Shown here piece after piece: positions 34,793 to 41,981 of a DNA stretch of 58,325 nucleotides (position 1 is its first letter; each line of letters starts with the position of its first letter). Source of the DNA: a virus; IMG/VR virus record IMGVR_UViG_3300021289_000002, positions 1 through 58,325 of that record; one strand, given 5' to 3'. Under the pieces are notes generated by a model, which was given only the letters and a program-made list of their open reading frames with translations, ran no database searches and was not told the origin of the DNA. The translations under genes and the position numbers were made by a program.

Positions 34793-35228
34793 TTGTATGA
34801 AAGAATGCGAAGACAAATTGGCTGAGGTCCGCGCCGCGCTGGCAACGGCCATGCGTTTGCTGACACCTCCGACTCGCGTGCTCATCGTGGAGGATGACGA
34901 TCACGACTGGTTTCATTTGGAAAAGCAGCTTGTCAAGTTCCGGTGTGTGTACACTCGCCGCGTCGATGGCGAACAGGCCGTTGAGGAAATCAAAACCGGT
35001 CAATACGACATAATTTTGCTCGATCAGAAAGTGCCCAAGCTCACCGGCAATGAGATTCTGCGGGCAACTGCCGGCTTTCGCGATAATTGCAAGGTGTTCA
35101 TGGTCACCGGCTATCCGGGATCGCCGCAAATTTCGAAGGCGCTCGAGGAAGGCGCAGTTTTGACCTTGCCTAAACCGATTACCATCGAACAACTGAGCGT
35201 GTTCCTAATGCCCTATGCAACAGAATGA
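34785..35228 (+). CDS. Receiver-domain (response regulator-like) protein without output domain
   Basis: 147 residues; ATG overlaps the fibre gene by eight bases, with an AGGGGG site just upstream. Residues 30-145 form a receiver domain: acidic pocket E36 D37 D38, phospho-acceptor D80 (ILLD), T108 in VTGY, and K130 in LPKP. All key residues are present, so it may be phosphorylated. There is no DNA-binding or enzymatic output part, but an N-terminal Cys/Glu helix precedes it. In a phage this is unusual; it may titrate a host kinase or act as a protein-protein switch. Confidence 0.8.
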   Translation: MPNCMKECEDKLAEVRAALATAMRLLTPPTRVLIVEDDDHDWFHLEKQLVKFRCVYTRRVDGEQAVEEIKTGQYDIILLDQKVPKLTGNEILRATAGFRDNCKVFMVTGYPGSPQISKALEEGAVLTLPKPITIEQLSVFLMPYATE

Positions 35229-35535
35229 ATCTGGCGAACGCAGACACGTACGACGACGCGAAGACCTGGCAGGCCGGGTTAGCGATCTCGAAATGGTTCT
35301 CGGGGGCGATATGGTAAGCGAAACCAAAGGCATCGTGCAGATCGTGAAGGATCTTGCGCAGGACATGTATGGCCCCAAAGGGTTAAGCCCGCGCGTGGCT
35401 AACTTGGAAGAATTCAAGCTGCGCGGTGAGGAACGGGCCAAAGGCGCTATTTGGGCCACACGCATCTTTTGGGGCATTCTTTCCACCTCGTTTGGCGCGG
35501 CGATTGGCTTTGCGCTCAAGACCTGGATTAAATGA
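35215..35535 (+). CDS. Coiled coil plus C-terminal membrane helix protein (XhlA-like)
   Basis: 106 residues, overlaps the previous gene by 14 bases. Charged helical part (about 1-80) followed by a hydrophobic helix (RIFWGILSTSFGAAIGFAL, about 83-102). The layout resembles hemolysin XhlA-type proteins and holin partners. Coupled to the next gene by ATGA, which is holin-like. Confidence 0.55.
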   Translation: MQQNESGERRHVRRREDLAGRVSDLEMVLGGDMVSETKGIVQIVKDLAQDMYGPKGLSPRVANLEEFKLRGEERAKGAIWATRIFWGILSTSFGAAIGFALKTWIK

Positions 35536-35795
35536 GGCGACGGCGCTCCTGGAAGACTTCCCTTGGTGGCGGCATTACCGCCGCCGGCTCAATCCTGATT
35601 GGCATTCCGCTCGCCTCGGGCATTGCTGGCGCGTCCATTCCCTCGCATGTTTTGGCCAAGGTAGTGCTGGCCGGCTTTCTTTTGCAGGCAGTAGGCGCCA
35701 TCGTCAACGGATTCTATGGGCGGGACAATAACCGGACGTCGGAGGACGTCGGCGCCGGCGCTCCGCCAGCCAAACCAACTCCCCCAACATGTTGA
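35532..35795 (+). CDS. Holin-like protein
   Basis: 87 residues. N-terminal basic patch (MRRRRSWK), two hydrophobic segments (GGGITAAGSILIGIPLAS and ILAKVVLAGFLLQAVGA-like) and a hydrophilic Pro-rich tail. That size and topology fit a phage holin that opens the inner membrane. No sequence family is certain. Confidence 0.55.
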   Translation: MRRRRSWKTSLGGGITAAGSILIGIPLASGIAGASIPSHVLAKVVLAGFLLQAVGAIVNGFYGRDNNRTSEDVGAGAPPAKPTPPTC

Positions 35796-35866
35796 AATTT
35801 GCCATTGGCCTTGTGCTCGGTTTAATCGTTGGCTGGTTTGCTCGCAAGTTTCGTGATAGCCTTTAG
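35789..35866 (+). CDS. Small single-pass membrane peptide
   Basis: 25 residues. A hydrophobic stretch (FAIGLVLGLIVGWFA) followed by a basic tail (RKFRD). Overlaps the previous stop by seven bases. Small membrane peptides near holins are common, but this one has no family. Confidence 0.4.
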   Translation: MLKFAIGLVLGLIVGWFARKFRDSL

Positions 35867-35869
35867 GGC

Positions 35870-36520
35870 ATGCGAACAACTATGACCATAGGGGTCGCTC
35901 TGCTCGCCCTGGCAGCCAGCGCCCAAAACTTTGCCACTTCTAACATTGTCCGCGTGGACACCCCCGTTAAGCACGTGGACGCGATGAGCCCGCCGATCTG
36001 CGTAATGGACGGTCTCAAAATGCGGCCGGCTCGGACCAACTTCGATTTGGCGATTGCGGCCCTCGGTGGTTACACCCGCAGCAACTCGATTGTTTACACG
36101 TGCTCGGAGTGCAAGATTGCGATCACCAATTACGCTACAGCCTGGGTGAGCGAAGCGCAGGCCAGCGATCTGGTCCGCTTCCGGACGTTGCGCTTGCCGG
36201 TACCGGAATGGCCACCTTACCCGGTCTGGCCGGACCATACCAACGCGCCGATCGTACTGATCCCGATGCTCACGCTATTGTCTGCCGGCGGAGTGGCGAC
36301 CAACTTAACGCCAACTGATTTTGGGCTGATCGTGACTCAATGCGTCACGGGCATACAATTTCAGTGGCAGAGCGAGACGGGCAAAGTTTACACGGTTGAA
36401 AGCTCGACCAACTTTCTGAACTGGCAGCCAGTGACCAAACTCACGGGCTGGGGCGGCATGCTCGGCTACTCGGATTATGGCCCGGGCCAAAAGTGGTTTC
36501 GTGTTAGTGTTCCCCAGTGA
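35870..36520 (+). CDS. Secreted protein with a Verrucomicrobia-type C-terminal motif
   Basis: 216 residues. N-terminal signal peptide (TMTIGVALLALAASA). The C-terminal part (QWQSETGKVYTVESSTNF, then LNWQPV and QKWFRVSVP) resembles the strand-rich motif found in very many secreted proteins of Verrucomicrobiota. This hints at a host in that group. The protein may be displayed or exported after infection. It may be a late lysis or exclusion protein. Confidence 0.55.
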   Translation: MRTTMTIGVALLALAASAQNFATSNIVRVDTPVKHVDAMSPPICVMDGLKMRPARTNFDLAIAALGGYTRSNSIVYTCSECKIAITNYATAWVSEAQASDLVRFRTLRLPVPEWPPYPVWPDHTNAPIVLIPMLTLLSAGGVATNLTPTDFGLIVTQCVTGIQFQWQSETGKVYTVESSTNFLNWQPVTKLTGWGGMLGYSDYGPGQKWFRVSVPQ

Positions 36521-37023
36521 GTCTATTTATGAAAATCAAAAAAGCGCTCAATAAGGCTCTTAAAAAATTTGCCGCGGCTCTCACGGCAAAGTACAACAAC
36601 AAAAAGGTTCTGCTCTGGCTTTGCCTGGTCGGCGAGGTTAGTGACGAGCCAATCACGAAAGGTATCAGCATGGACATAACATTGAAGAAACCGATCAAGC
36701 CGGGATACAAACGCAGCCTGGAGCTTGTTCCGGATGAAGACATCGACCAGGGCGCAGACGGTAGTTTTGCGCGTACTGAAGTTGTCGAGGGCGACTCGAG
36801 CGCTCCACAAGTGCGCACGGAGAGCACGGCAAAGTCTCTCAAGCTGTGGATCATGGGCGATGGCTCACTTGGCAACAAAAAGGTGAAAGTCACCTCCGAT
36901 GCTCACGTTGGCCCCGATGAAGTCCCCTTGGCGGTCAACGTCAATTATGAGGTTGCGCACAAAGACGCGACCGAATTCAGCGGCGTCAACGAAGGCGATC
37001 CTTCCACTGACGAACCGATCTGA
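36517..37023 (+). CDS. Hypothetical protein with a basic N-terminus and hydrophobic segment
   Basis: 168 residues from GTG 36517 (GTGA overlap with the previous stop) or 164 from ATG 36529. N-terminus is Lys-rich, then VLLWLCLV, then an acidic middle and a beta-like C-terminus (AVNVNYEVAHKD). Family not recognised. A strong hairpin follows. Confidence 0.5.
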   Translation: MSLFMKIKKALNKALKKFAAALTAKYNNKKVLLWLCLVGEVSDEPITKGISMDITLKKPIKPGYKRSLELVPDEDIDQGADGSFARTEVVEGDSSAPQVRTESTAKSLKLWIMGDGSLGNKKVKVTSDAHVGPDEVPLAVNVNYEVAHKDATEFSGVNEGDPSTDEPI

Positions 37024-37037
37024 TCTCTCCCTAGGTA

Positions 37038-37069
37038 CCCTGCGCCGGTTACGTTTGGCCGGCGCAGGG
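37038..37069 (+). terminator. Hairpin between 36517 and lipoprotein genes
   Basis: CCCTGCGCCGG (37038-37048) and CCGGCGCAGGG (37059-37069) form a perfect 11-base stem with a ten-base loop. Only A-rich sequence follows, no T run, so termination may need Rho or be partial. Confidence 0.5.
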
Positions 37070-37096
37070 AATTCCAAAACTCAAAAACTAATCTAA

Positions 37097-37369
37097 ATGA
37101 AATGTATCTTTGCAATTACTCTGCTGTGCCTGCTTGCAGCTTGCGCTACTACTCCGCCGCCGGCCGAACCGGTCAACTCAACCGCTTCCCCGGCTCTGGT
37201 TCAGGCAATGCAGGAAGCGCCTACGCCTCCCAAATTGCCATGCCCACGTTGTGCTACTCTGGTCGAGCGAGCTTCGGGCGTACCCAGCACGGCGGATGGT
37301 GACTGGTTAATTTTGAAGTGCCCAACGTGCAAATCGGACTTCTCAACTCGATTAAGAAAAGAAAAGTAA
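37097..37369 (+). CDS. Lipoprotein with a zinc ribbon
   Basis: 90 residues. N-terminal hydrophobic segment and lipobox LLAAC (Cys16). A Pro-rich linker is followed by CPRC (near 49-52) and CPTC (near 75-78), a zinc-ribbon pair. This is unusual for a lipoprotein. It could be an outer-membrane spanin-like part or an exclusion factor; both are speculation. Confidence 0.6.
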   Translation: MKCIFAITLLCLLAACATTPPPAEPVNSTASPALVQAMQEAPTPPKLPCPRCATLVERASGVPSTADGDWLILKCPTCKSDFSTRLRKEK

Positions 37370-37926
37370 TCGAGGTTCTACGCCTGGAGCAAAACCGCAG
37401 GACGGCGGCGCGCGTTCTCGGGATCGCGCGCAACACCATTTGGGAGATGATCGACCGGTGGGACATTGGCGATCACGAGTGGAAGGAAAGTTTGAAATCG
37501 GAGTGGCGCCCTTTGGACCATTACTTGCCCGATTCAATCTGGTATCGGCTGCAGCTAGGCGGACACGGGCCACCGATCCCGGTGGAACGATTGGAGCAAC
37601 CTTTCAAGCGGCCAGCGCAACCGCAGCGGCCACCGATTGTTTTCCCAACCTACACGCAAAGCCGGAAGCGCGTGCGCCTGGCGGCCGCGGCCCTCGGGCT
37701 GCCGCCGATTATCGACGTGAACCGCATGAACCCGTTTCAGGTCCGGGACCTGCTAACCTGCGCGCATCTTTGCTTCCGGAAGTATGCGGTAACACATCAC
37801 CCGGACAAAGGCGGCGACCAGGAATCGTTCAAAGCCTTGAATTTGAGCTTTCAAACGATCAAGGATTACGCAGAGCATCGCGGAGTCAGTCTGGATTTGC
37901 CGAACGGCAGTGTTGCTACGCAGTGA
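37318..37926 (+). CDS. HTH plus HPD-motif (J-domain-like) protein
   Basis: 202 residues from GTG 37318, a start that overlaps the lipoprotein gene by 52 bases; another non-ATG start within the overlap is possible. Residues about 26-48 (RRTAARVLGIARNTIWEMI) form a Fis/IS-like helix-turn-helix. Near the C-terminus HHPDKGGD (about 160-167) has the HPD motif of J domains, the part that stimulates Hsp70 ATPase. The combination could place DnaK at a DNA site, for example at the origin or in packaging. Uncertain. Confidence 0.55.
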   Translation: MPNVQIGLLNSIKKRKVIEVLRLEQNRRTAARVLGIARNTIWEMIDRWDIGDHEWKESLKSEWRPLDHYLPDSIWYRLQLGGHGPPIPVERLEQPFKRPAQPQRPPIVFPTYTQSRKRVRLAAAALGLPPIIDVNRMNPFQVRDLLTCAHLCFRKYAVTHHPDKGGDQESFKALNLSFQTIKDYAEHRGVSLDLPNGSVATQ

Positions 37927-38121
37927 AATAACACAACAATGGCCCCGGCCCTTCCGGGACCGAATTCAGTGGTTAAGCGTTTGAAAGAATCGTTCCCTTT
38001 CAACTGCACTGGCTGCCTCGCCATTTCGACGCAGCGCAACCTTTCGGCGCAGCCTCCCTCTGGTTCATACCGGGGGAGTGCCTCTTGACTTTCAAACGGG
38101 GGCGCACCATGGTTGCGGCAT
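37927..38121 (+). other. Intergenic region with possible regulatory repeats
   Basis: 195 bases. CGTTTGAAAG (37978-37987) and CTTTCAAACG (38089-38098) form a ten-base inverted repeat 101 bases apart, and a CCCGG/CCGGG hairpin lies near 37944. A 49-residue frame (37939..38088) starting with ATG is open but has no support. The stretch may be a structured leader for the next gene. Confidence 0.35.
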
Positions 38122-38337
38122 ATGACATTCCTAATGATTCTGGGGTATATCTTCTTTGTCCTTCTGCTGGTTAGCTTGTTCGTGAAGCCAGAAAGCTTCC
38201 CGGCCATCGATCGGGCGCGGCTGATCATCCTCCTGATTATCATCGCGATCCTGCTCTACGGTGTCTTTGGCAACCCGGTCAGCGGGGATCGGCCGGTACG
38301 GCACGGCAGCACTCAACCGCACTATCTCACCGCCTAA
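38122..38337 (+). CDS. Two-helix membrane protein
   Basis: 71 residues from ATG 38122. Two hydrophobic helices (FLMILGYIFFVLLLVSLF and LIILLIIIAILLYGVFG) with a short basic loop and a hydrophilic tail. Fits a small holin or membrane-adaptor protein in the lysis area. Confidence 0.55.
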   Translation: MTFLMILGYIFFVLLLVSLFVKPESFPAIDRARLIILLIIIAILLYGVFGNPVSGDRPVRHGSTQPHYLTA

Positions 38338-38369
38338 AACCAAACCAAAAAAATGGACCCAACCCTTAA

Positions 38370-38741
38370 ATGAATATGCGAATCCTCAAAGCTCTTACTA
38401 TCAGCACGGCGATCATGCTCGCCCTGCTGGTTGGCGTTTTGCCCGTGGGCCTTGTCGGCGGCTGTCACAATCCATCGGTGCAGAGCATCGGCGTCAAAAC
38501 GCTGGGCTCGGTCCACGAAACCGCGGATGCGGCCTACAAGTCTTACATGAGCGCCGTTTTCGATCATGTGGCGCCTACCAACGACGTGCCGGCAGTGACG
38601 CGGGCATACGTCGAATTCCAAACAGCTTTTTCCCTGGCAGTGGTAGCGGTCCAGGGAAACACCAATGCCCCGGTACCGCAGGCGTTCTACGATTCGGCGG
38701 CGAGGCTAACAACCGCAATTCAGTCAGCGAAAGGAAAGTAA
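38370..38741 (+). CDS. Lipoprotein
   Basis: 123 residues. A hydrophobic N-terminus and lipobox LVGGC (Cys32) mark a lipoprotein. The rest is helical (ADAAYKSYMSAVFDHV). It could be an outer spanin subunit or other late membrane protein; no inner spanin was clearly identified. Confidence 0.55.
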   Translation: MNMRILKALTISTAIMLALLVGVLPVGLVGGCHNPSVQSIGVKTLGSVHETADAAYKSYMSAVFDHVAPTNDVPAVTRAYVEFQTAFSLAVVAVQGNTNAPVPQAFYDSAARLTTAIQSAKGK

Positions 38742-38999
38742 ATGGAACCCATTTCCTGGTCGGTCATTGCCGGCCTGATACTTCAATACGGCATACCGTT
38801 TGCAGAGCGGGTTTATCAAAAGTGGTCGAGCGGCACACCGCCAACCCAAGCCGATTTCGAAGAGTTGAAACAGATGGCAGCGGAAACTCCGCAAAATCTT
38901 TTCAACCAGATGCTGATCGCGCGCAACGCTGATCCAAACAGCGCGTGGGCGCAGGAATTGAAACGGCTAATTGACTCTGGATCTTCGGCGAAGACCTGA
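38742..38999 (+). CDS. Hypothetical protein with an N-terminal hydrophobic segment
   Basis: 85 residues. N-terminus PISWSVIAGLILQYGIPFA may insert in a membrane. The rest is helical and charged. The stop lies just before the strong terminator at 39030..39060. Confidence 0.5.
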   Translation: MEPISWSVIAGLILQYGIPFAERVYQKWSSGTPPTQADFEELKQMAAETPQNLFNQMLIARNADPNSAWAQELKRLIDSGSSAKT

Positions 39000-39281
39000 T
39001 AGATTAGCGGCTGAGGACCTTTGATTGATCCCGCCTGGGCGAAAGCTCGGGCGGGTTTTTCTTATTTTGATAGGAACGGCCTCTATGATTTTGATGCCGC
39101 TTGCTAAACATTCTGCCCAGCACTCTTTGCAAGCCGGAAGTGTTTTGCGCTTTCGTTTCTCAATAAAACTCAGCAACACGATTCCGTCATTTTCACACTG
39201 CTTCCAGGAGACCGGCCCAAGGCTGAACGCGCCGCCATATCTACGCCAACCCTCGCAACGATTTTGTTTCTTTTTTTTCAT
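38967..39281 (-). CDS. Small Cys-rich (zinc-site) protein
   Basis: 104 residues, ATGA overlap with the upstream gene. The first two-thirds has C9, C29, then CKEC (near 51-54), a further Cys and IKIIEAVPI, a pattern of small zinc proteins. The C-terminal third is encoded by the terminator and overlaps the end of the convergent gene, so it may be non-essential. No family recognised. Confidence 0.5.
   Translation of the reverse strand: MKKKKQNRCEGWRRYGGAFSLGPVSWKQCENDGIVLLSFIEKRKRKTLPACKECWAECLASGIKIIEAVPIKIRKTRPSFRPGGINQRSSAANLSGLRRRSRVN
39030..39060 (+). terminator. Intrinsic terminator of the late plus-strand block
   Basis: An 11-base stem with two G-U pairs (39030-39040 and 39045-39055), GAAA loop and five T (39056-39060) with further T after. 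This is a classic Rho-independent terminator for plus-strand transcription. It lies inside the C-terminal part of the convergent minus-strand gene at 38967..39281. Confidence 0.8.
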
Positions 39282-39508
39282 TCGTCAACTAAGCCAGCGC
39301 AGTAGCCTAAAATTCTTCCAGCCAATTCAAAGACATCTTTGGGGGCTTTTCTTTCTCCGTTCCGTTTCTTCTCATAAGCATAGTCCGGAGCTTCATCCAG
39401 TAGCAGTTCCGCAGATCTGAGCCATTCCATATCCCTTGGCCTAACTAAAACCCGAAAGGCTTGTTTGGCGTAAGCTTCATCTAATCCACTGAGTTTAGGT
39501 GCATTCAT
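39278..39508 (-). CDS. Hypothetical helical protein
   Basis: 76 residues, ATGA overlap with the upstream gene. Helical, with an EWLRSAELLLDEAPDYAYEK motif and a C-terminal hydrophobic segment. No family recognised. Confidence 0.55.
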   Translation of the reverse strand: MNAPKLSGLDEAYAKQAFRVLVRPRDMEWLRSAELLLDEAPDYAYEKKRNGERKAPKDVFELAGRILGYCAGLVDE

Positions 39509-39756
39509 TGATCGTATCCTCTGCCGATGTCGCGGCGCAGCGTGTTAATTTGGTCGAACAGTTCTTTCTCCTGCTCCTCGGTAAGCTTGGGACCGCGATA
39601 GGCCGTGAAATCAAGCTTTTGGTCTCGAGTCAAACGTGCTTCGAAGTCTTCGCGAAGAGCGCGCAATTGTTTCTCGAGCTGGTAGATCTCAAACCAGAGC
39701 CACGCCAACCCGGCCAGAAACCCGGCGACCGATAAAACGAGCACAAGCTCAATCAT
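39505..39756 (-). CDS. Membrane protein with coiled tail
   Basis: 83 residues from ATG 39756. An N-terminal membrane helix (LVLVLSVAGFLAGLAWLWF) is followed by a charged coil (EIYQLEKQLRALREDFEA). The start overlaps the upstream small zinc protein by eight bases. This topology is like an inner-membrane spanin or holin partner, but it is not in the lysis block. Confidence 0.55.
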   Translation of the reverse strand: MIELVLVLSVAGFLAGLAWLWFEIYQLEKQLRALREDFEARLTRDQKLDFTAYRGPKLTEEQEKELFDQINTLRRDIGRGYDQ

Positions 39757-39871
39757 AGTTTTTCGATGTCGGGTCCAGGGTTTGATCCTCCTGGCAATCG
39801 GCGCAGCGCTCACCGTAAGGGCTCGGTCGGCCGCAGTCAGGGCACAAGCGTTCTTCGGTTTCCTCGGTCAT
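39749..39871 (-). CDS. 40-residue zinc-ribbon peptide
   Basis: ATG 39871 to TGA 39749. Contains CPDCGRPSPYGERCADC, two CxxC pairs suited to one zinc. Its start overlaps the stop of the upstream gene as ATGA, and its stop overlaps the next gene. The couplings make it credible in spite of its size. Confidence 0.55.
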   Translation of the reverse strand: MTEETEERLCPDCGRPSPYGERCADCQEDQTLDPTSKNYD

Positions 39872-40242
39872 AGGACAGAAAAGTAAGGCATTCCACCTGG
39901 AAAAAGATTCCACCTTTCGCGGGCTATTAGGATTTTTGCATCATTTAGCGCAATGCCCAACGCGAGAAGTTTTTCTATGCTGTGATGCTCGCCCCATTGA
40001 TTGCCGTCCTTATCCATGCAGGCATTCAAAAAGCTCCATCCGCCGCCGCCCGATGAATGAAACTCATTCGGCAAATCGGCGAGCATATTCCGGACATCTT
40101 GTCGATGTGACTCGAGCCGGTCAGGGTGAAAGCCGAATTTGTGAAGTACGCACTCGATCAGTTTGGCGTTGGACTTATCCTCGTGATCGCGGAATAAGCA
40201 GTCCGCAAATACCGATTCAACGTTTGAGGCTGTTAATTTCAT
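39868..40242 (-). CDS. Hypothetical protein
   Basis: 124 residues from ATG 40242; the frame could extend to 40287. Contains a helical N-terminal half (VESVFADCLFRDHED), then GGGGWSFLNACMD and HSIEKLLALGIAL. No family recognised. Confidence 0.55.
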   Translation of the reverse strand: MKLTASNVESVFADCLFRDHEDKSNAKLIECVLHKFGFHPDRLESHRQDVRNMLADLPNEFHSSGGGGWSFLNACMDKDGNQWGEHHSIEKLLALGIALNDAKILIARERWNLFPGGMPYFSVL

Positions 40243-40249
40243 TTGTTTT

Positions 40250-40477
40250 CTATGGTGGGTTGGCCCAGATGATTTGAGGCGGCGCACTGTTCAACGTGGT
40301 CGAGCGCACCTTTGCCATATCCCGGCGCATCGCTTCGAGAATGATAGTCAGGGCAACCTCGCTCGGCGTGCTGCCGTGCGCTCCGAGTTGGACCAACGAT
40401 TCCAGGTAGTGTTTGACTGGCTCGGTAGTGGTTACGGTGATCCTAATCGAGCGCTGCTTGTTGGCTGGTCGGCTCAT
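40250..40477 (-). CDS. Ribbon-helix-helix-like regulator
   Basis: 75 residues. A basic N-terminus with a strand (RSIRITVTTTEPV), a helix (KHYLESLVQLG) and a second helix beginning STPSEVALTIILEAM. This is consistent with a second small ribbon-helix-helix DNA-binding protein in the phage. Likely targets the local promoters. Confidence 0.5.
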   Translation of the reverse strand: MSRPANKQRSIRITVTTTEPVKHYLESLVQLGAHGSTPSEVALTIILEAMRRDMAKVRSTTLNSAPPQIIWANPP

Positions 40478-40495
40478 AGCGAGAGCATTGTTATT

Positions 40496-40705
40496 TTACT
40501 GAAACCGAATCAGGCGGCGCAAAAAATCTTTGCCCGTAGGGGTTCGGCGCAACCTTTTGAGACGCGCGGCCTGCTCCTGGCGCGCAGATCCAGCAAGCGC
40601 ATAGCTGCGCGTGATGTAATTAATCCGTGCAATTAAAACTTCGGCACGCAGCGGAGCGCCAGCCGCTGGCGATGTTTGGTGAGGCGAATAATTGTGATAG
40701 GTCAT
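40496..40705 (-). CDS. Hypothetical basic protein
   Basis: 69 residues from ATG 40705, chosen because AAAAGGGGAAAG lies six bases upstream. Rich in Arg and Ala (QEQAARLKRLRR). The leader GGGGAAAG-TTTTTT-ATGACC is shared with the adenine methyltransferase at 52923. No family recognised. Confidence 0.5.
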   Translation of the reverse strand: MTYHNYSPHQTSPAAGAPLRAEVLIARINYITRSYALAGSARQEQAARLKRLRRTPTGKDFLRRLIRFQ

Positions 40706-40753
40706 AAAAAACTTTCCCCTTTTTACCATGACGGCTTGCGGTGAGTCAAATAA

Positions 40754-40795
40754 ATAAACTAATCCATTGACTAATATTCGGGACTGTGATTTACT
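40754..40795 (+). promoter_or_regulatory. Promoter copy 1
   Basis: ATAAACTAAT (40754-40763), TTGACT (40767-40772), 17-base spacer, TTTACT (40790-40795). Closely matches the copy at 42462..42503. Drives the plus-strand accessory block. Confidence 0.65.
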
Positions 40796-40844
40796 TCTCA
40801 CTGTCAACGTGAAAACTGACACAATCAAAACCTCAATTCGATTT

Positions 40845-40909
40845 GGCCGGTGGTTCCGCGGTTTGCTCGTATCTCTTTGCGGGCAGTTTTCACCCGTGGG
40901 CCACCGGCC
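40845..40909 (+). promoter_or_regulatory. Leader stem before the 40927 gene
   Basis: GGCCGGTGG (40845-40853) pairs perfectly with CCACCGGCC (40901-40909) over 47 bases with further GC-rich pairs inside. It ends 17 bases before ATG 40927, inside the leader made by promoter copy 1. Possible attenuator or structured leader. Confidence 0.45.
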
Positions 40910-40926
40910 TTTCTGAAAGTTCTCTT

Positions 40927-41103
40927 ATGCAAGTCCAAATCAAAGGTGACAAGCTCGTGATCGAAATTCCCTTGGAACAGCCTAAGCCCAGCTCGAGCGG
41001 AAAAACAATGGTGGTTGCCAGCTCGCACGGCAATCAAGTTACACAGGCCACTATCGACGGCAAGCCGGTGATCGTTGGGTTAAATGCCTACATCAAAAGG
41101 TAA
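40927..41103 (+). CDS. Hypothetical small protein
   Basis: 58 residues from ATG 40927. Strand-rich N-terminus (MQVQIKGDKLVIEI) and a Ser-rich loop; a repeat of strand-turn units follows. First gene behind promoter copy 1. No family recognised. Confidence 0.55.
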   Translation: MQVQIKGDKLVIEIPLEQPKPSSSGKTMVVASSHGNQVTQATIDGKPVIVGLNAYIKR

Positions 41104-41107
41104 GCCT

Positions 41108-41296
41108 ATGTCGTCACCCGAAAATTGGGCGGAGCTTACCCGCCAGGAATTGGAATGGTTTGCGGCCAATGGCGACCACGATCAACGGGCCAACGCCAAC
41201 CGCGAGCTGGACGCCTTGCGCACTTACAAAACGGGCGATCTGTTCTCCGGGCAGGACATGCCTTTTAGTCTCAGCCTGAAAAGGGGGAAAGCATGA
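41108..41296 (+). CDS. Hypothetical small protein
   Basis: 62 residues from ATG 41108. Helical with ENWAELTRQELEWFAANG and a C-terminal basic end. No family recognised. ATGA overlap with the next gene. Confidence 0.5.
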   Translation: MSSPENWAELTRQELEWFAANGDHDQRANANRELDALRTYKTGDLFSGQDMPFSLSLKRGKA

Positions 41297-41511
41297 AAAC
41301 TCTAACTGACATTGTCGATCAGGTTGTCAATGGGCTGCTGGTAAAGCATCAAAACGACGCTCCATTGATCCGGCAAAGCTTAAATGACGCTCTGGTTGCC
41401 GCCGTGGCAAGGGGCGAGATTAGCGTACGGAAAGCTCATAGCTGCAACCGCGCTTACACGGTCAAACGGATTCAAGCCATGCTCAAATTCCGGGAAAGGG
41501 GGGAGGAATGA
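41293..41511 (+). CDS. Hypothetical small helical protein
   Basis: 72 residues, ATGA overlaps at both ends. Predicted three helices (LTDIVDQVVNGLLVKHQ; LNDALVAAVARG; YTVKRIQAMLKF). No family recognised. Confidence 0.5.
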   Translation: MKTLTDIVDQVVNGLLVKHQNDAPLIRQSLNDALVAAVARGEISVRKAHSCNRAYTVKRIQAMLKFRERGEE

Positions 41512-41981
41512 AAATGATCACCCTTGGCGAATTCAAAGTGGTTAGCCTGCGCGAGACCGCACCCGACCACCTTTGCGATACTCCCGAACGTGCGGCGGAT
41601 TATTGGCGCAAACATGTAGTGAACGATCCCCGGTTTAACCCTGATGTGGAGTGCTTCGTTTGTTTGGCGCTCAACACCCGGCGGCGCATCCTGGGCCATT
41701 ACCTGGTTGCCACCGGTACCCTGGACACAATCTTGTGTCACCCGCGCGAAGTGTATCGCGGCGCCATCGTGGCGAGCGCTGGCGCAATTATCGCCATGCA
41801 CAATCACCCCAGCGGAGATCCAACGCCCTCGGAAGGGGACTTGAAAGCAACGCGCGACCTTATTCGAGCCGGGCAACTGCTCAAAATCGATCTGATCGAT
41901 CACGTCATCATGGGCCAACCAACGCAGGACAATCCAACCGGCTACATTTCATTGCGCGAGCTTGGATACTTCTACGCATGA
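41508..41981 (+). CDS. RadC-like JAB/MPN-domain protein
   Basis: 157 residues. A strong GGGGAGG site lies just before the ATG. Contains FVCLALNTRRRILGH, EVYRGAIVA and the metal motif MHNHPSGDPTPSEGD (about 96-110), followed by a conserved DHVIMG. These are the marks of RadC-type JAMM domains, with His, His and Asp as likely zinc ligands. RadC-like proteins are widespread on phages and plasmids; their biochemical role is unsettled. It lacks the N-terminal helix-hairpin-helix part of full RadC. Confidence 0.8.
   Translation: MKMITLGEFKVVSLRETAPDHLCDTPERAADYWRKHVVNDPRFNPDVECFVCLALNTRRRILGHYLVATGTLDTILCHPREVYRGAIVASAGAIIAMHNHPSGDPTPSEGDLKATRDLIRAGQLLKIDLIDHVIMGQPTQDNPTGYISLRELGYFYA

Noticed and set aside
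37939-38088. 49-residue frame in the 37.9-38.1 kb gap
   Set aside because: No ribosome site, no family, and it lies in a structured stretch; kept only as a note.
38261-38932. 223-codon plus-strand frame across 38261..38932
   Set aside because: Overlaps the membrane protein and two further genes in other frames and shows no domain.
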